Of a stretch of 64,000 nt of DNA, positions 1 to 10,319 are shown piece after piece. Under the pieces are notes generated by a model, which was not told the DNA's origin, did not search any database, and saw only the letters and a list, made by a program, of their open reading frames with translations. Position 1 is the stretch's first letter. The number at the start of each line of letters is the position of its first letter. A program made the position numbers and the translations under genes. This DNA comes from an uncultured Nesterenkonia sp. (GTDB lineage Bacteria > Actinomycetota > Actinomycetes > Actinomycetales > Micrococcaceae), in contig CANLUC010000004.1 in NCBI GenBank assembly GCA_947494195.1, forward strand, positions 310,188 to 374,187. The letters run 5' to 3'.

Positions 1-696
1 GTGACCACCAACATCCTTTCGCACCGCGGCCGCACCATCCGCCCCAAGACCAAGAACCAGCAGACCTATGTGGACACCATCGATGAGTCCACGGTGGTCT
101 TCGGCATCGGCCCCGCCGGCACCGGCAAGACCTATCTGGCCATGGCCAAGGCGGTCCAGGCGCTGCAGGCTCGTGAGGTGAACCGGATCATCCTGACCCG
201 GCCGGCGGTGGAGGCTGGGGAGAAGCTGGGGTTCCTGCCCGGCAGCCTCAACGACAAGATCGACCCCTACCTGCGCCCCCTCTACGATGCGCTGCACGAC
301 ATGATCGATCCGGACTCCATCCCGCGGCTCATGGAATCGGGCATCATCGAGGTCGCCCCGCTGGCCTATATGCGCGGTCGCACGCTCAACGACTCCTTCA
401 TCATCCTGGACGAGGCGCAGAACACCACGGCGGAGCAGATGAAGATGTTCTTGACCCGGCTCGGCTTCAACTCCAAGATCGTGGTCACCGGTGACATCAC
501 CCAGGTCGACCTGCCCCGCGGCACCGATTCCGGTCTGCGCACCGTCATCGACATCCTTGAAGGCGTCGAAGGCATCGCCATGTCGCGCTTCGGCTCCGAG
601 GACGTGGTCCGCCACGCACTGGTCGGCCGGATCGTGGACGCCTACGAGCGGCACCAGGACAAGGCGCCCGCCCCGCGCCGCGGCGGCCGACGATGA
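1..696 (+). CDS. phoH: PhoH-like P-loop ATPase, 5' end outside window
   Basis: PhoH-family cytoplasmic ATPase; its exact role is unsettled, but it is linked to RNA metabolism and is almost always next to ybeY. The visible 231 residues hold a Walker A motif ([11 protein letters not shown], about residues 37-47) and a Walker B motif (FIILDEAQN, about 133-141). Family members are usually about 320-350 residues, so roughly 100 N-terminal residues lie upstream of base 1. The GTG at base 1 is therefore most likely an internal valine codon, not the start. The stop overlaps the ybeY start (ATGA), so the two are translationally coupled. Confidence 0.9.
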   Translation: MTTNILSHRGRTIRPKTKNQQTYVDTIDESTVVFGIGPAGTGKTYLAMAKAVQALQAREVNRIILTRPAVEAGEKLGFLPGSLNDKIDPYLRPLYDALHDMIDPDSIPRLMESGIIEVAPLAYMRGRTLNDSFIILDEAQNTTAEQMKMFLTRLGFNSKIVVTGDITQVDLPRGTDSGLRTVIDILEGVEGIAMSRFGSEDVVRHALVGRIVDAYERHQDKAPAPRRGGRR

Positions 697-1187
697 GCAG
701 CGAGGTGCAGGTCACCGTCGAGGACAGCTCCGGCTCGGACCTGATCTCCGGGAATCATCTGGCCACGCTGCTCGACCTCAGCTGCTTCCTCTACGCCAAG
801 CTGCACCTGAGCCGCGACGTCGCACTGTCCATCACGCTGGTGGACGAGGAGGCGATGGAACAGCTGCACCTGGACTGGATGAACCTGCCCGGTGCCACCG
901 ATGTGATGAGCTTTCCGATGGATGAGCTGATCGCCGGCACCGCGGACGATCCGGTCACCGAGGGCGTGCTGGGTGACATCGTGATCTGCCCGGCCATCGC
1001 GCAGCACCAGGCAGTGGCCAACGGCCACGGCCTGGGCGACGAGCTCGCCCTGCTGACCACGCACGGCGTGCTGCATCTGCTCGGTCACGACCACGCCGAG
1101 CCTGAGGATCGAGAGACGATGTTCACCCTGCAACGAGTGCTCCTCGAGGAGTACCTCGGTCATACCGCCCCCACCCCGACGGTCTGA
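693..1187 (+). CDS. ybeY: Endoribonuclease YbeY, rRNA maturation factor
   Basis: Single-strand-specific zinc endoribonuclease acting in 16S rRNA 3'-end processing and 70S quality control. The 164-residue length is normal. The signature zinc motif [11 protein letters not shown] lies near residues 129-139, and the conserved block TDVMSFPMD is near residue 70. It starts on an ATG that overlaps the phoH stop and sits 2 nt before the CNNM gene, in the conserved phoH-ybeY-CBS protein-era order. Confidence 0.96.
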   Translation: MSSEVQVTVEDSSGSDLISGNHLATLLDLSCFLYAKLHLSRDVALSITLVDEEAMEQLHLDWMNLPGATDVMSFPMDELIAGTADDPVTEGVLGDIVICPAIAQHQAVANGHGLGDELALLTTHGVLHLLGHDHAEPEDRETMFTLQRVLLEEYLGHTAPTPTV

Positions 1188-1189
1188 GC

Positions 1190-2632
1190 ATGACCCTGGG
1201 AATCCTGATCCTCCTCGCGCTGGCCAGCGCCGTGCTGTCCTTCACCCTCTCCGCCGCAGACTCCGCCTTCCTTCGGCTGAGCCGCCGCGAGGCTGAAGAG
1301 ATCGCCGATCAGCGCGGCTCCACCGCCGTCGAGATGATCCTGGCGCAGCCGGTGGCTCACACTCTGGCGCTGCAGATGTGGCGCTGGCTCTTCACCACGG
1401 CCATGGTCGTGCTGATCGTCCTCGCCTCCGCCCTCACGCTGCACGGCCTCGCCGCCGGCGCGCTGCTCGGCTCCGGCATCCTGCTGCTCGGCGGACTCGT
1501 GACCGCCGCGCTCTCGCCGAGCCGGGTGGGACGCGGACATCATCTGCTCGTCGCTGCAGCCACGGCACGGCTGGTGCGCGGACTGCGCGTGGTCCTGGGA
1601 CCGCTTCCCGTCGCGCTGAGCCGCATCGGTGCGCGCACCGTGCCCGGAACGGCGGACACCGATCGTGGGTTCTTCGACGACGAGGAGTTCCGCGAGTTCG
1701 TCACCCGCGCCTCGGAGACGGACATCATCGAGGACACCGAGGCGGAGCTGATCCAGTCAGTCTTCGACCTCTCCGCGACCCGCGTGCGAGCGGTCATGGT
1801 GCCCCGCACCGACATGGTCACCGTGGAGTCCGGCACCACGCTCTCCGAAGTGATGACGCTGTTCCTGCGCTCGGGCTACTCCCGCATCCCGGTGGTGCGC
1901 GGCTCCGCCGATGACATCACCGGCATGATCTACCTCAAGGACGCCGCGTACCTGCAGCATCGCCTGCTCGGCAGCGAGGCCCCGAGCGCCTTCGTCGGGC
2001 GAGACCCGGACTCGATAGCGGTGGACGAGCTGCAGCGCGATGTCCGCTATGTGCCTGAGTCCAAGCCGGTCTCGGAGTTCCTCTCCGAGCTCCAGCGCGA
2101 GTCCACCCATGTGGCCATCGTGGTGGACGAGTACGGCGGCACCGCCGGGATGGTCACCCTGGAGGATCTGATCGAGGAGATCGTCGGTGAGATCGTCGAT
2201 GAGTACGACACCGAGGCCGCCGAGATCGAGGACCTCGAGGAGGGTCGGCGTCGACTCTCCGCACGCATGTCGGTGGATGACTTCGCCGAGCTCTACGAGC
2301 TTGACCTCGATGATGAGGAGGAGGTCGACACGGTCGGCGGGCTGCTTGCCAAGGCCCTGGGGCGTGTGGCCATCGCCGGTTCCGAGGTGGAGATCCCGCG
2401 GCGCAGCGGCCCCGGAGTGGTGCTGCGTGCCGACCGGCTCGAAGGCCGACGCAACCGAGTCAGCCACGTGCTCGCCTGGGAGGCCGAGGACAGTCGCGGC
2501 GCCCGCGCAGGGCTCGGCACCGCCGATGAGCCCGAGGGGCTGCATCTGCGCGTCGGAGAGACAGCAGCAGGAGAGGATCGCCAGGCCGCAACCGCGGCGC
2601 AGGCGCAGGAGAGGATCGGGACACCACGATGA
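1190..2632 (+). CDS. CNNM/CorC (HlyC)-family membrane protein with CBS pair
   Basis: Integral membrane protein of the CNNM family, implicated in Mg2+ or other divalent cation homeostasis, often annotated as a hemolysin. Order of parts: DUF21 membrane region with several hydrophobic helices (about residues 1-140), a CBS domain pair (about 200-345, beginning VMVPRTDMV and ending DEYGGTAGMVTLEDL), then a CorC_HlyC domain (about 355-430). A low-complexity Ala/Gly/Arg tail follows. It sits between ybeY and era, and its stop overlaps the era start by 4 nt. The transported ion cannot be read from sequence. Confidence 0.9.
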   Translation: MTLGILILLALASAVLSFTLSAADSAFLRLSRREAEEIADQRGSTAVEMILAQPVAHTLALQMWRWLFTTAMVVLIVLASALTLHGLAAGALLGSGILLLGGLVTAALSPSRVGRGHHLLVAAATARLVRGLRVVLGPLPVALSRIGARTVPGTADTDRGFFDDEEFREFVTRASETDIIEDTEAELIQSVFDLSATRVRAVMVPRTDMVTVESGTTLSEVMTLFLRSGYSRIPVVRGSADDITGMIYLKDAAYLQHRLLGSEAPSAFVGRDPDSIAVDELQRDVRYVPESKPVSEFLSELQRESTHVAIVVDEYGGTAGMVTLEDLIEEIVGEIVDEYDTEAAEIEDLEEGRRRLSARMSVDDFAELYELDLDDEEEVDTVGGLLAKALGRVAIAGSEVEIPRRSGPGVVLRADRLEGRRNRVSHVLAWEAEDSRGARAGLGTADEPEGLHLRVGETAAGEDRQAATAAQAQERIGTPR

Positions 2633-3615
2633 GCAAGTCAGAGATGCCGCCGCAGCTGGACGGCTTCGCCACGTTCGACGAGAACTTCCGGGCCGGCTTC
2701 GCCAGCATGGTGGGACGTCCGAATGCCGGCAAGTCCACGCTCACCAATGCCCTGGTCGGGGAGAAGGTGGCGATCACCTCGTCCAAACCACAGACCACCC
2801 GACACACGATCCGCGGCATCGTGCACCGCAGCGACTTCCAGCTCGTGCTGGTCGATACCCCGGGCCTGCACCGTCCGCGGACCCTGTTGGGCAAGCGGCT
2901 CAACGGACTTGTCATCGATACCCTCTCCGAAGTCGACGTGGTCGGCTTCTGCATCCCGGCCGATGAGAAGATCGGCCCCGGTGACCGCTTCATCGCCGCG
3001 CAGCTGACCAAGCTTCCGCACAAGCGGGTCATCGCCCTGGTGACCAAGGTGGACAAGGTCTCCCGCGAGGATCTTGCCGAGCAGCTCATGGCAGTGGACC
3101 AGCTCGGGCGCGAGCACCTGGCACAGGAGGGCCGACAGGCTGGCGGATTCGCCGAGATCATTCCGGTCTCCGCCCTCGAGGGGGAGCAGACGGATGTGGT
3201 GGTGCAGCAGCTCGCGGCGATGATGCCGATCTCCCCGCCGCTCTACCCCGAGGGCGACCTCACCGATGAGCCGGAGGCCGTCATGGTCGCCGAGCTCGTC
3301 CGTGAGGCGGCGCTCGAGGACGTCCGTGACGAGTTGCCGCATTCGATCGCTGTGGTGGTCGAGGAGATGGTCCCGCGCGAAGATCGGCCGGAGGACAGGC
3401 CGCTGCTCGACGTACGGGTCTCCATCCATGTGGAGCGTGACTCACAGAAGGCGATCATCATCGGCAAGCGCGGGGCCAGGCTCAAGGCCATCGGCTCTGA
3501 CGCGCGCGCCGGAATCGTCAAGCTCCTGGGCACCCCCGTCTACCTCGACCTTCATGTGAAGGTGACCAAGGACTGGCAGCGCGACCCGAAGAAGCTGGGA
3601 CGCCTCGGCTTCTAG
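2629..3615 (+). CDS. era: GTPase Era, 30S subunit assembly
   Basis: Essential GTPase that binds the 3' end of 16S rRNA during 30S maturation. G1 motif GRPNAGKST lies near residue 29 and G3 DTPGLH near residue 76. G4 is TKVDK. The C-terminal KH domain contains IIGKRGARLKAIG near residue 275. The 328-residue length is typical of actinobacterial Era, which carries a short N-terminal extension. It is the last gene of the phoH-ybeY-CNNM-era unit (ATGA overlap upstream) and is followed by a hairpin terminator. Confidence 0.97.
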   Translation: MSKSEMPPQLDGFATFDENFRAGFASMVGRPNAGKSTLTNALVGEKVAITSSKPQTTRHTIRGIVHRSDFQLVLVDTPGLHRPRTLLGKRLNGLVIDTLSEVDVVGFCIPADEKIGPGDRFIAAQLTKLPHKRVIALVTKVDKVSREDLAEQLMAVDQLGREHLAQEGRQAGGFAEIIPVSALEGEQTDVVVQQLAAMMPISPPLYPEGDLTDEPEAVMVAELVREAALEDVRDELPHSIAVVVEEMVPREDRPEDRPLLDVRVSIHVERDSQKAIIIGKRGARLKAIGSDARAGIVKLLGTPVYLDLHVKVTKDWQRDPKKLGRLGF

Positions 3616-3617
3616 CC

Positions 3618-3638
3618 CGGACCACTCCCTCTGGTCCG
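3618..3638 (+). terminator. Hairpin after era
   Basis: CGGACCA and TGGTCCG form a perfect 7-bp stem with a 7-nt loop, 3 nt after the era stop. There is no U-tract, as is common in high-GC actinobacteria. Confidence 0.55.
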
Positions 3639-3698
3639 CGGACGCTGTCCACATGATGAGAATCACCATGGACCCCTGCGTCCCAGATGGCTGCGTGC

Positions 3699-3704
3699 TA
3701 GTTT
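3699..3704 (+). promoter_or_regulatory. -10 box (TAGTTT) of leuA leader transcript
   Basis: TANNNT hexamer 7 nt before a GTG codon that opens the leucine-rich leader ORF. This spacing puts the transcription start at about the GTG, implying a leaderless message for the leader peptide. No convincing -35 box was seen. Confidence 0.5.
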
Positions 3705-3711
3705 GAATCTT

Positions 3712-3786
3712 GTGCAGACCACATTCATGCGTGAGCTACGACTAGAGCTTCTCCGCCGCAGCGGGGAAGAGCTCGCGCACCCCTGA
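3712..3786 (+). CDS. Leucine-rich leader peptide upstream of leuA
   Basis: A 24-codon ORF, GTG to TGA, that the ORF track missed because of its size. It encodes a peptide containing MRELRLELLRRS, with five leucines (two CTA, one CTT, two CTC). CTA is expected to be a rare leucine codon in a GC-rich genome, which suits a sensor of charged leucyl-tRNA. The CTT-CTC pair lies in the 5' arm of an RNA hairpin (3748-3769). Leader peptides in front of leuA are known in Actinobacteria; assigning that role here is inference from codons, position and structure. Confidence 0.65.
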   Translation: MQTTFMRELRLELLRRSGEELAHP

Positions 3787-3880
3787 TCCAAGCTTCCGGA
3801 CACGGTCAAGCTTCTCAGCATCAGCACGGCGCGGCACTTCTCAGGTCGAATCCCTGCTGCGGAGTTCCTCCGCCTCGACC
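3748..3880 (+). promoter_or_regulatory. Candidate leuA attenuator RNA with alternative pairings
   Basis: Segment 1, CTTCTCCGC (3748-3756), pairs over 9 bp (one G-U) with segment 2, GCGGGGAAG (3761-3769). Segment 2 can instead pair with CTTCTCAGC (3811-3819) at 8 of 9 positions. Downstream, GGTCGA (3844-3849) pairs with TCGACC (3875-3880), enclosing a perfect GCGGAG-TTC-CTCCGC hairpin (3859-3873). Segment 1 carries Leu codons of the leader peptide, so ribosome stalling would favour the second pairing. No U-tract follows, so whether the outcome is transcriptional or translational is open. Confidence 0.5.
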
Positions 3881-3901
3881 GCCTGCCCCCAGCACGATTA
3901 G

Positions 3902-5706
<1,805 letters not shown>

Positions 5707-5717
5707 TAGTTCCGCGC

Positions 5718-5751
5718 ACCGCGGATCCGCCCACAGATGGGGATCCGCGGT
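5718..5751 (+). terminator. Hairpin after leuA
   Basis: ACCGCGGATCC and GGATCCGCGGT form a perfect 11-bp stem with a 12-nt loop, 35 nt past the leuA stop. No U-tract follows. The structure ends 13 nt before the recO -10 box. Confidence 0.7.
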
Positions 5752-5764
5752 GAACGTGCTGTAG

Positions 5765-5770
5765 TACTCT
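5765..5770 (+). promoter_or_regulatory. -10 box (TACTCT) of recO, leaderless type
   Basis: TANNNT hexamer exactly 6 nt before the recO ATG, with no Shine-Dalgarno sequence between them. Confidence 0.55.
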
Positions 5771-5776
5771 GCCACC

Positions 5777-6523
5777 ATGGCCGGCTCCACCTTCGCGTCC
5801 CGCTCGTACCGGGATTCAGCGATCATCCTGCGCACCCAGAACCTGGGGGAGGCCGATCGCATCCTCACCGCGCTGACCTCGGGCCATGGCCTGGTGCGCG
5901 CCGTGGCCAAAGGGGTGCGCCGGACCTCATCGAAGTTCGGTGCCACGGTGGAGCCGTTCATGGTGGCAGACGTGCAGTTCGTCCACGGCAGGTCACTGGA
6001 CATCGTCACCCAGGCCACCTCCAAGAACACCTACGGGCCGCCCATCGTCGCCGACTACGACAAGTACATGGCGGCGAGCACCATGGCCGAGGCCGCGGAA
6101 CGCCTCATGGACGCGGAGTCCGACCCTGTCTTCGGCGGCCAGCAGTTCACCCTGCTCCATGGCGCCTATTCAGCCTTGGCGCGGGGAATCCACCCGGCCG
6201 ACGTCGTGCTGAACTCCTACCTGCTGCGCGCGCTGTCCTCGGCAGGGTGGGCCGTCACCTGGACCTCCTGTGTCTCCTGTGGCAGACCCGGAGCGCATAC
6301 CGGATTCCATCCCGCCGCCAGCGGCCCGGTCTGTGTGGACTGCCGTCCGCCCGGCACCCGCACCCTGGAACCGGCCACGGTGCAGCTGCTGCACGCGCTG
6401 CAGCACGGAGAGTGGGAGCAGACCAGAGCGGCGCGCAGCGATATCCGGCATGAGGCCACCTCCGTGGTGACCAGCTACACCCAACATCACCTGGAGCGCC
6501 GACTCAGCTCGCTGGGGCTCTGA
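5777..6523 (+). CDS. recO: DNA repair protein RecO
   Basis: RecFOR-pathway mediator that helps load RecA on SSB-coated gaps. The N-terminal OB-fold has the typical SYRDSAIILRTQNLGEADRI opening, and the C-terminal part carries zinc-ligand pairs (CVSCGRPG and CVDC, about residues 158-197). The 248-residue length is normal. The ATG was chosen because a TACTCT box lies 6 nt upstream, giving a leaderless transcript. It sits between leuA and uppS, as in relatives. Confidence 0.94.
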   Translation: MAGSTFASRSYRDSAIILRTQNLGEADRILTALTSGHGLVRAVAKGVRRTSSKFGATVEPFMVADVQFVHGRSLDIVTQATSKNTYGPPIVADYDKYMAASTMAEAAERLMDAESDPVFGGQQFTLLHGAYSALARGIHPADVVLNSYLLRALSSAGWAVTWTSCVSCGRPGAHTGFHPAASGPVCVDCRPPGTRTLEPATVQLLHALQHGEWEQTRAARSDIRHEATSVVTSYTQHHLERRLSSLGL

Positions 6524-6544
6524 CCCCGCCGGTTCTGAGCCCGC
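6516..6544 (+). repeat. Near-duplicate 14-mer across the recO stop
   Basis: GGCTCTGACCCCGC (6516-6529), containing the recO TGA, is followed by GGTTCTGAGCCCGC (6531-6544), 12 of 14 identical. The second TGA lies 15 nt downstream in the same frame. Confidence 0.6.
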
Positions 6545-6580
6545 ATTCAGCTGATGAGCGGCCATGGAAGAATGAGGGCC

Positions 6581-7381
6581 ATGTCCACGCGCAGCTATCA
6601 GGACCCGGCACCTCATCCCGACGGCGTCTCGGCCCCCCACGTGCCGCCGGAGCTGGTCCCGGCACATATCGGCATCGTCATGGACGGCAACGGCCGCTGG
6701 GCCAACCAGCGCGGGCTTCCCCGCACCGAAGGCCACCGGGCCGGCGAGGCCGCGCTGATGGACGTGATCGCCGGAGCGATCGAGATCGGCGTCAAGCACA
6801 TCAGCGTCTACGCGTTCTCCACCGAGAACTGGAAGCGATCACCGGATGAGGTCCGTTTCCTGATGGGCTACTCCCGTCAGGTGCTCCGGCGGCAGCGCGA
6901 CGTGCTGAACTCCTGGGGCGTGCGGATCCGCTGGAACGGGCAGCCGGGAAGGCTCTGGCGTTCGGTGATCCGCGAGCTGGAGACCTCCGAGGAGCTGACC
7001 GCGCAGAACACCCGCTTCACGCTGACCATGTGCGTGAACTATGGCGGGCGTGCCGAGATCACTGACGCGGTCAAGCTCATCGCTCGCGAGGTGGCGGCGG
7101 GACGGATGGACCCCGGAAAGATCACCGAGAAGACCGTCGCGGCTCACCTGGATGAGCCGGACCTGCCTGATGTGGACCTCTTCCTGCGCAGCTCCGGCGA
7201 GCAGCGGATCTCAAACTTCCTGCTCTGGCAGTCCGCCTACGCGGAGATGGTCTTCATGGACGTGCTCTGGCCGGACGTGGACCGCACCACGCTGTGGGAA
7301 GCTGTGGAGATCTACGCCAGACGAGACCGCCGCTACGGCGCCGCGGTGGACAGGTTCACGGCCGACCGCTCCGGGGCGTAG
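6581..7381 (+). CDS. uppS: Isoprenyl transferase (undecaprenyl diphosphate synthase family)
   Basis: cis-Prenyltransferase that elongates a short prenyl diphosphate with isopentenyl diphosphate to make the lipid carrier for cell-wall synthesis. The catalytic motif [11 protein letters not shown] places Asp at residue 35, and the C-terminal motif [20 protein letters not shown] is complete. The ORF track starts at 6554. I prefer ATG 6581, which has AAGAAT 7 nt upstream and gives a 266-residue protein of family length. Its 3' end overlaps the convergent hydrolase gene by 49 bp. Chain length (C50 or C55) cannot be told from sequence. Confidence 0.93.
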   Translation: MSTRSYQDPAPHPDGVSAPHVPPELVPAHIGIVMDGNGRWANQRGLPRTEGHRAGEAALMDVIAGAIEIGVKHISVYAFSTENWKRSPDEVRFLMGYSRQVLRRQRDVLNSWGVRIRWNGQPGRLWRSVIRELETSEELTAQNTRFTLTMCVNYGGRAEITDAVKLIAREVAAGRMDPGKITEKTVAAHLDEPDLPDVDLFLRSSGEQRISNFLLWQSAYAEMVFMDVLWPDVDRTTLWEAVEIYARRDRRYGAAVDRFTADRSGA

Positions 7382-8403
7382 GCCAGGAGCCAGCGCTGCA
7401 CCTCATCGAAGGCGCGGTTGCGGACGGCCTCCTCGGAGGCGAAGACATCATGCAGCGCGCGGTGGACGCGCACCACGGTCACCTGATCGCCGAGCTTGAC
7501 GGCCCGGCGGGCCAGCAGCTCCACATCGAGCACCGAGTCGGATTCCTTGAGCTCCTCGGTCCAGTGCCGGCGGTAGGCGGTGGTCCCGGAGAGCAGCACC
7601 AGGATCGGCAGCGTGAGCCCCAGGCCTTCGTAGACCTTGCGATGTCCGGCAAGTACGGCGCGCATCCAGCCCGCCCGGATGGGGAAGGAGTTTCGCGGTC
7701 GCCACTGCGGATGCAAGGTCCATTCCCCCTGGGCCTGGTTGGACAGCGATTGCCAGTAGTTGTCGATGGCGGGAAGCTTCAGCGCCCTGGTGGGGGAGAA
7801 CTGGCCCAGCGGAGCGAGGATTCCCTCGGTGGCGGTCCTCGCGGCGACGTCCCCGGAGAGCTCGAGCCAGGGGCTGTTCAGGATCAGTGCGCTGGTTCTG
7901 CTGGGGTTTCGCTGCGCCCACAGGGCTGCCACCAGGCCGCCGGTGGAGTGTGCATGGATGATCGGCGCTGGCGAATCGGGGTGCATGGCCCGGATCTCGG
8001 CCAGAGCGGCGTCCAGGTCGGCGTCGTAGGTCTCCAGGGAGGCCACATACCCCGGGGTCTGCCAGCTGCGCAGGCTGCGTCCGTACTTCCGCAGGTCCAG
8101 TGCGTAGAAGGGGCGCCCCGAGCGCTGCCAGCTGCGGGCCAGGGGAAGGTTGTAGAAGTAATCGGACCAGCCGTGGATGTGCAGCACAGGGGCAAGCTCG
8201 ACGCTCTCCGCAGCGCTGTCCCCGGTGGTGGACCGGTGCTTCGCGTGGACCTGCTGCTGCGCCGGGTCGGGGGAGTAGCTGATCAGGGTGGCGCTGACGC
8301 TTCCCTCCTCATCCTCACCCAGCGGCAGGGTCAGACGCAGGCAGTCTTGAAGATGGTCGGCTGACCAGACGCCGGGCGGCGTGTCCTCGAGCAGTTCGTC
8401 CAT
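7333..8403 (-). CDS. Alpha/beta hydrolase, lysophospholipase-like
   Basis: Soluble serine hydrolase of unknown substrate, about 356 residues. An oxyanion-region motif [11 protein letters not shown] precedes a nucleophile elbow [12 protein letters not shown], with Ser as likely nucleophile. A late [11 protein letters not shown] supplies the probable catalytic His. It resembles serine aminopeptidase/monoacylglycerol lipase-like (Hydrolase_4) proteins, with no signal peptide. Start options are 8412 and 8403; I chose 8403 because TAGGAT lies 7 nt upstream of it on the minus strand. It is divergent from pyrD and convergent with uppS, overlapping its last 49 bp. Confidence 0.8.
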   Translation of the reverse strand: MDELLEDTPPGVWSADHLQDCLRLTLPLGEDEEGSVSATLISYSPDPAQQQVHAKHRSTTGDSAAESVELAPVLHIHGWSDYFYNLPLARSWQRSGRPFYALDLRKYGRSLRSWQTPGYVASLETYDADLDAALAEIRAMHPDSPAPIIHAHSTGGLVAALWAQRNPSRTSALILNSPWLELSGDVAARTATEGILAPLGQFSPTRALKLPAIDNYWQSLSNQAQGEWTLHPQWRPRNSFPIRAGWMRAVLAGHRKVYEGLGLTLPILVLLSGTTAYRRHWTEELKESDSVLDVELLARRAVKLGDQVTVVRVHRALHDVFASEEAVRNRAFDEVQRWLLAYAPERSAVNLSTAAP

Positions 8404-8410
8404 GAGATCC

Positions 8411-8416
8411 ATCCTA
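8411..8416 (-). promoter_or_regulatory. -10 box (TAGGAT) of the hydrolase gene
   Basis: TAGGAT on the minus strand, 7 nt before ATG 8403. It mirrors the identical box and spacing used by pyrD on the other strand. Confidence 0.45.
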
Positions 8417-8444
8417 ATGAGACCTCGAACTCCGGTGCGCATTC

Positions 8445-8450
8445 TAGGAT
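8445..8450 (+). promoter_or_regulatory. -10 box (TAGGAT) of pyrD, leaderless type
   Basis: TAGGAT 7 nt before ATG 8458. The ORF-track start ATG 8449 lies within this box, which argues against it. Confidence 0.5.
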
Positions 8451-8457
8451 GGAAGCC

Positions 8458-9531
8458 ATGTATCGCTTCCTCTTCACCTCCGTTCTCTCCCGACTGGATC
8501 CCGAGACCGCCCATCATCTGGTCATCTCCGGGCTGCGGCTGGGTGAGAGGATCGGAGTCAGCACGGCTCTCGCGCGATGGTGCAGACCCGCCGAATCGCT
8601 GGAGATCAAGGCGCTGGGCCTGGTGTGGCCCTCACCCTTCGGCCTGGCGGCCGGGTTCGACAAGGATGCGAGGACCGTCCTGCCGCTGGCGAACCTGGGC
8701 TTCGGCCACATCGAGATCGGGACCGTGACCGCCGCCGCCCAGCCGGGAAATCCGAGGCCGCGACTCTTCAGGCTGGTCAAGGACCACGCGCTGATCAATC
8801 GGATGGGGTTCAACAACGACGGCGCTGAAGCTCTGCGCCCACGGCTTCAGGACATCCGGGACCGGATCACGAGGCTGAAGGCCGCTGGACGCCACGCCCC
8901 CGTAGTGGGGGTCAACATCGGCAAGACAAAGACCACGCCCCTGGAAGAGGCCACGGCGGACTACCTGAGCTCTACACGGGTGCTGGCCCCGGTGGCCGAC
9001 TACCTGGTGGTCAATGTGTCCTCGCCGAACACCCCGGGCCTGCGCCAGCTCCAGGACATCGAAGCGCTGCGCCCCCTGCTCCTCGCCGTCGGACGGGAAG
9101 CGGATGCGGCCGCAGAACGCCACGTGCCGCTGCTGGTCAAGATCGCCCCAGACCTCAATGACGACGACGTCGACGCGGTGGCCGCGCTGGTGACCGACCT
9201 TGGGCTCGATGGTGTGATCGCAACGAACACCACGATCTCCCGCGAGGGACTGAGCACGGATCAGGAGACGGTCCAGGCGATGGGTGCCGGAGGCCTCAGC
9301 GGCCCGGTGTTGGCGCGACGTTCGATCGAGGTGCTGCAGCGGCTGCGGGAACGCCTGCCGCGCACCACTGCGATCATCTCCGTCGGGGGAGTGAGAAGCG
9401 GTGACGACGTCGCCGAGCGGCTTTCCCACGGCGCCACCCTGGTCCAGGGCTACACAGCTTTCGTCTACGAGGGCCCATTCTGGGTCCGGCGCATCAACCG
9501 TCGCCTGGCGTCCCTGCTGCGAAGCGGCTGA
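8458..9531 (+). CDS. pyrD: Dihydroorotate dehydrogenase (quinone), class 2
   Basis: Fourth step of UMP synthesis: oxidises dihydroorotate to orotate, passing electrons through FMN to menaquinone at the membrane. The N-terminal MYRFLFTSVLSRLDPETAHH matches the membrane-associating helix of class 2 enzymes. Motifs include GLAAGFDKD near residue 62, INRMGFNNDG near residue 116 and the FMN region TTAIISVGGVRSGDD. It is 357 residues. It is separated from the other pyr genes (33.6-42.7 kb), as usual in Actinobacteria. The downstream neighbour is convergent. Confidence 0.96.
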   Translation: MYRFLFTSVLSRLDPETAHHLVISGLRLGERIGVSTALARWCRPAESLEIKALGLVWPSPFGLAAGFDKDARTVLPLANLGFGHIEIGTVTAAAQPGNPRPRLFRLVKDHALINRMGFNNDGAEALRPRLQDIRDRITRLKAAGRHAPVVGVNIGKTKTTPLEEATADYLSSTRVLAPVADYLVVNVSSPNTPGLRQLQDIEALRPLLLAVGREADAAAERHVPLLVKIAPDLNDDDVDAVAALVTDLGLDGVIATNTTISREGLSTDQETVQAMGAGGLSGPVLARRSIEVLQRLRERLPRTTAIISVGGVRSGDDVAERLSHGATLVQGYTAFVYEGPFWVRRINRRLASLLRSG

Positions 9532-9550
9532 TGTGGGAGCTGCGAAGCGG
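9516..9550 (+). repeat. 12-bp direct repeat flanking the pyrD stop
   Basis: GCTGCGAAGCGG occurs at 9516-9527, just before the pyrD TGA, and again at 9539-9550, just after it. Confidence 0.8.
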
Positions 9551-9579
9551 TGGAGCCCAGGCTACGGAGCGGCTGGACC

Positions 9580-10188
9580 CTAGGAGGGGAACTGCCCGCG
9601 GGCCACGAGCGGCTTGGGCAGTCGCAGTCGGCGGATCTGCAGCGCACGCATGGCGGCGTAGAAGCGGATCCCGCGTTCCCGATTCTCGGGTCCGAACTTC
9701 GCATCGAGCTTCTTGCGCACCGTGCGGCCCACCCACCATGCCTCGACGATGACGGCCAGGACGAAGAGCCACAGGATCTGGCTGACCACGATGCGCATCT
9801 GCTCGTTCATGACGAATGAGGCGAAGAGGAAGATGAGAACGATGATGAGCATCCATTCGCCGATGCCCATGCGTGCGTCGACGTAGTCGCGGACGAACCG
9901 ACGCTGCGGACCACGGTCGCGCGGGGGAAGGTGCTTCTCCTCGCCCGTCTCCATCGCCCGGCGCATCTTCACGCGCTGATCGGCCATCTGCTGGCGCTGC
10001 GCGGCGCGGGCGAGCTTGCGATCGTTCTGCACGAGGGGACGCCGTCGTGCAGCCACCTGTTCGCTGCGCTTGGGGGTGGGCACGCCCTTCTTCTCAGGCT
10101 GGCGCCTGGTGGTGGAGGCGTCCTCGCGGGCTCGAGCTGCCTCGGCCTCGGCGATCTGATCAGCGGTATTTTTCTTACGTCCTAGCAC
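9580..10188 (-). CDS. DUF3043 membrane protein
   Basis: Actinobacteria-specific protein of unknown function, 202 residues. A basic, Arg/Lys-rich cytoplasmic N-terminus (about residues 1-105, with KKGVPTPKRSEQ and RRFVRDYVDAR) precedes two hydrophobic helices near residues 110-150 and a short basic tail. The ORF track extends to 10242. I use GTG 10188 because TACACT lies exactly 6 nt upstream on the minus strand and the protein then begins VLGRKK, as homologues do. It is convergent with pyrD and divergent from the erpA-like gene. Confidence 0.82.
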   Translation of the reverse strand: MLGRKKNTADQIAEAEAARAREDASTTRRQPEKKGVPTPKRSEQVAARRRPLVQNDRKLARAAQRQQMADQRVKMRRAMETGEEKHLPPRDRGPQRRFVRDYVDARMGIGEWMLIIVLIFLFASFVMNEQMRIVVSQILWLFVLAVIVEAWWVGRTVRKKLDAKFGPENRERGIRFYAAMRALQIRRLRLPKPLVARGQFPS

Positions 10189-10194
10189 CGCTCC

Positions 10195-10200
10195 AGTGTA
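10195..10200 (-). promoter_or_regulatory. -10 box (TACACT) of the DUF3043 gene
   Basis: TANNNT hexamer on the minus strand with a 6-nt gap to GTG 10188 and no Shine-Dalgarno. Confidence 0.55.
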
Positions 10201-10319
10201 GCGGGAATAATAGGTCGAATCTGGGCAACGAATCCCGGCCACGGGAATGAACCCTGCAGGGCTGCACGTTGTTACCGTAGAGATACAGGTCTGCCGCTAC
10301 AACGAGAGAGGTGTATGCC

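Noticed and set aside
1-3. GTG at base 1 as the true start of phoH
   Set aside because: The protein would be about 100 residues shorter than the family; the window edge is the simpler explanation.
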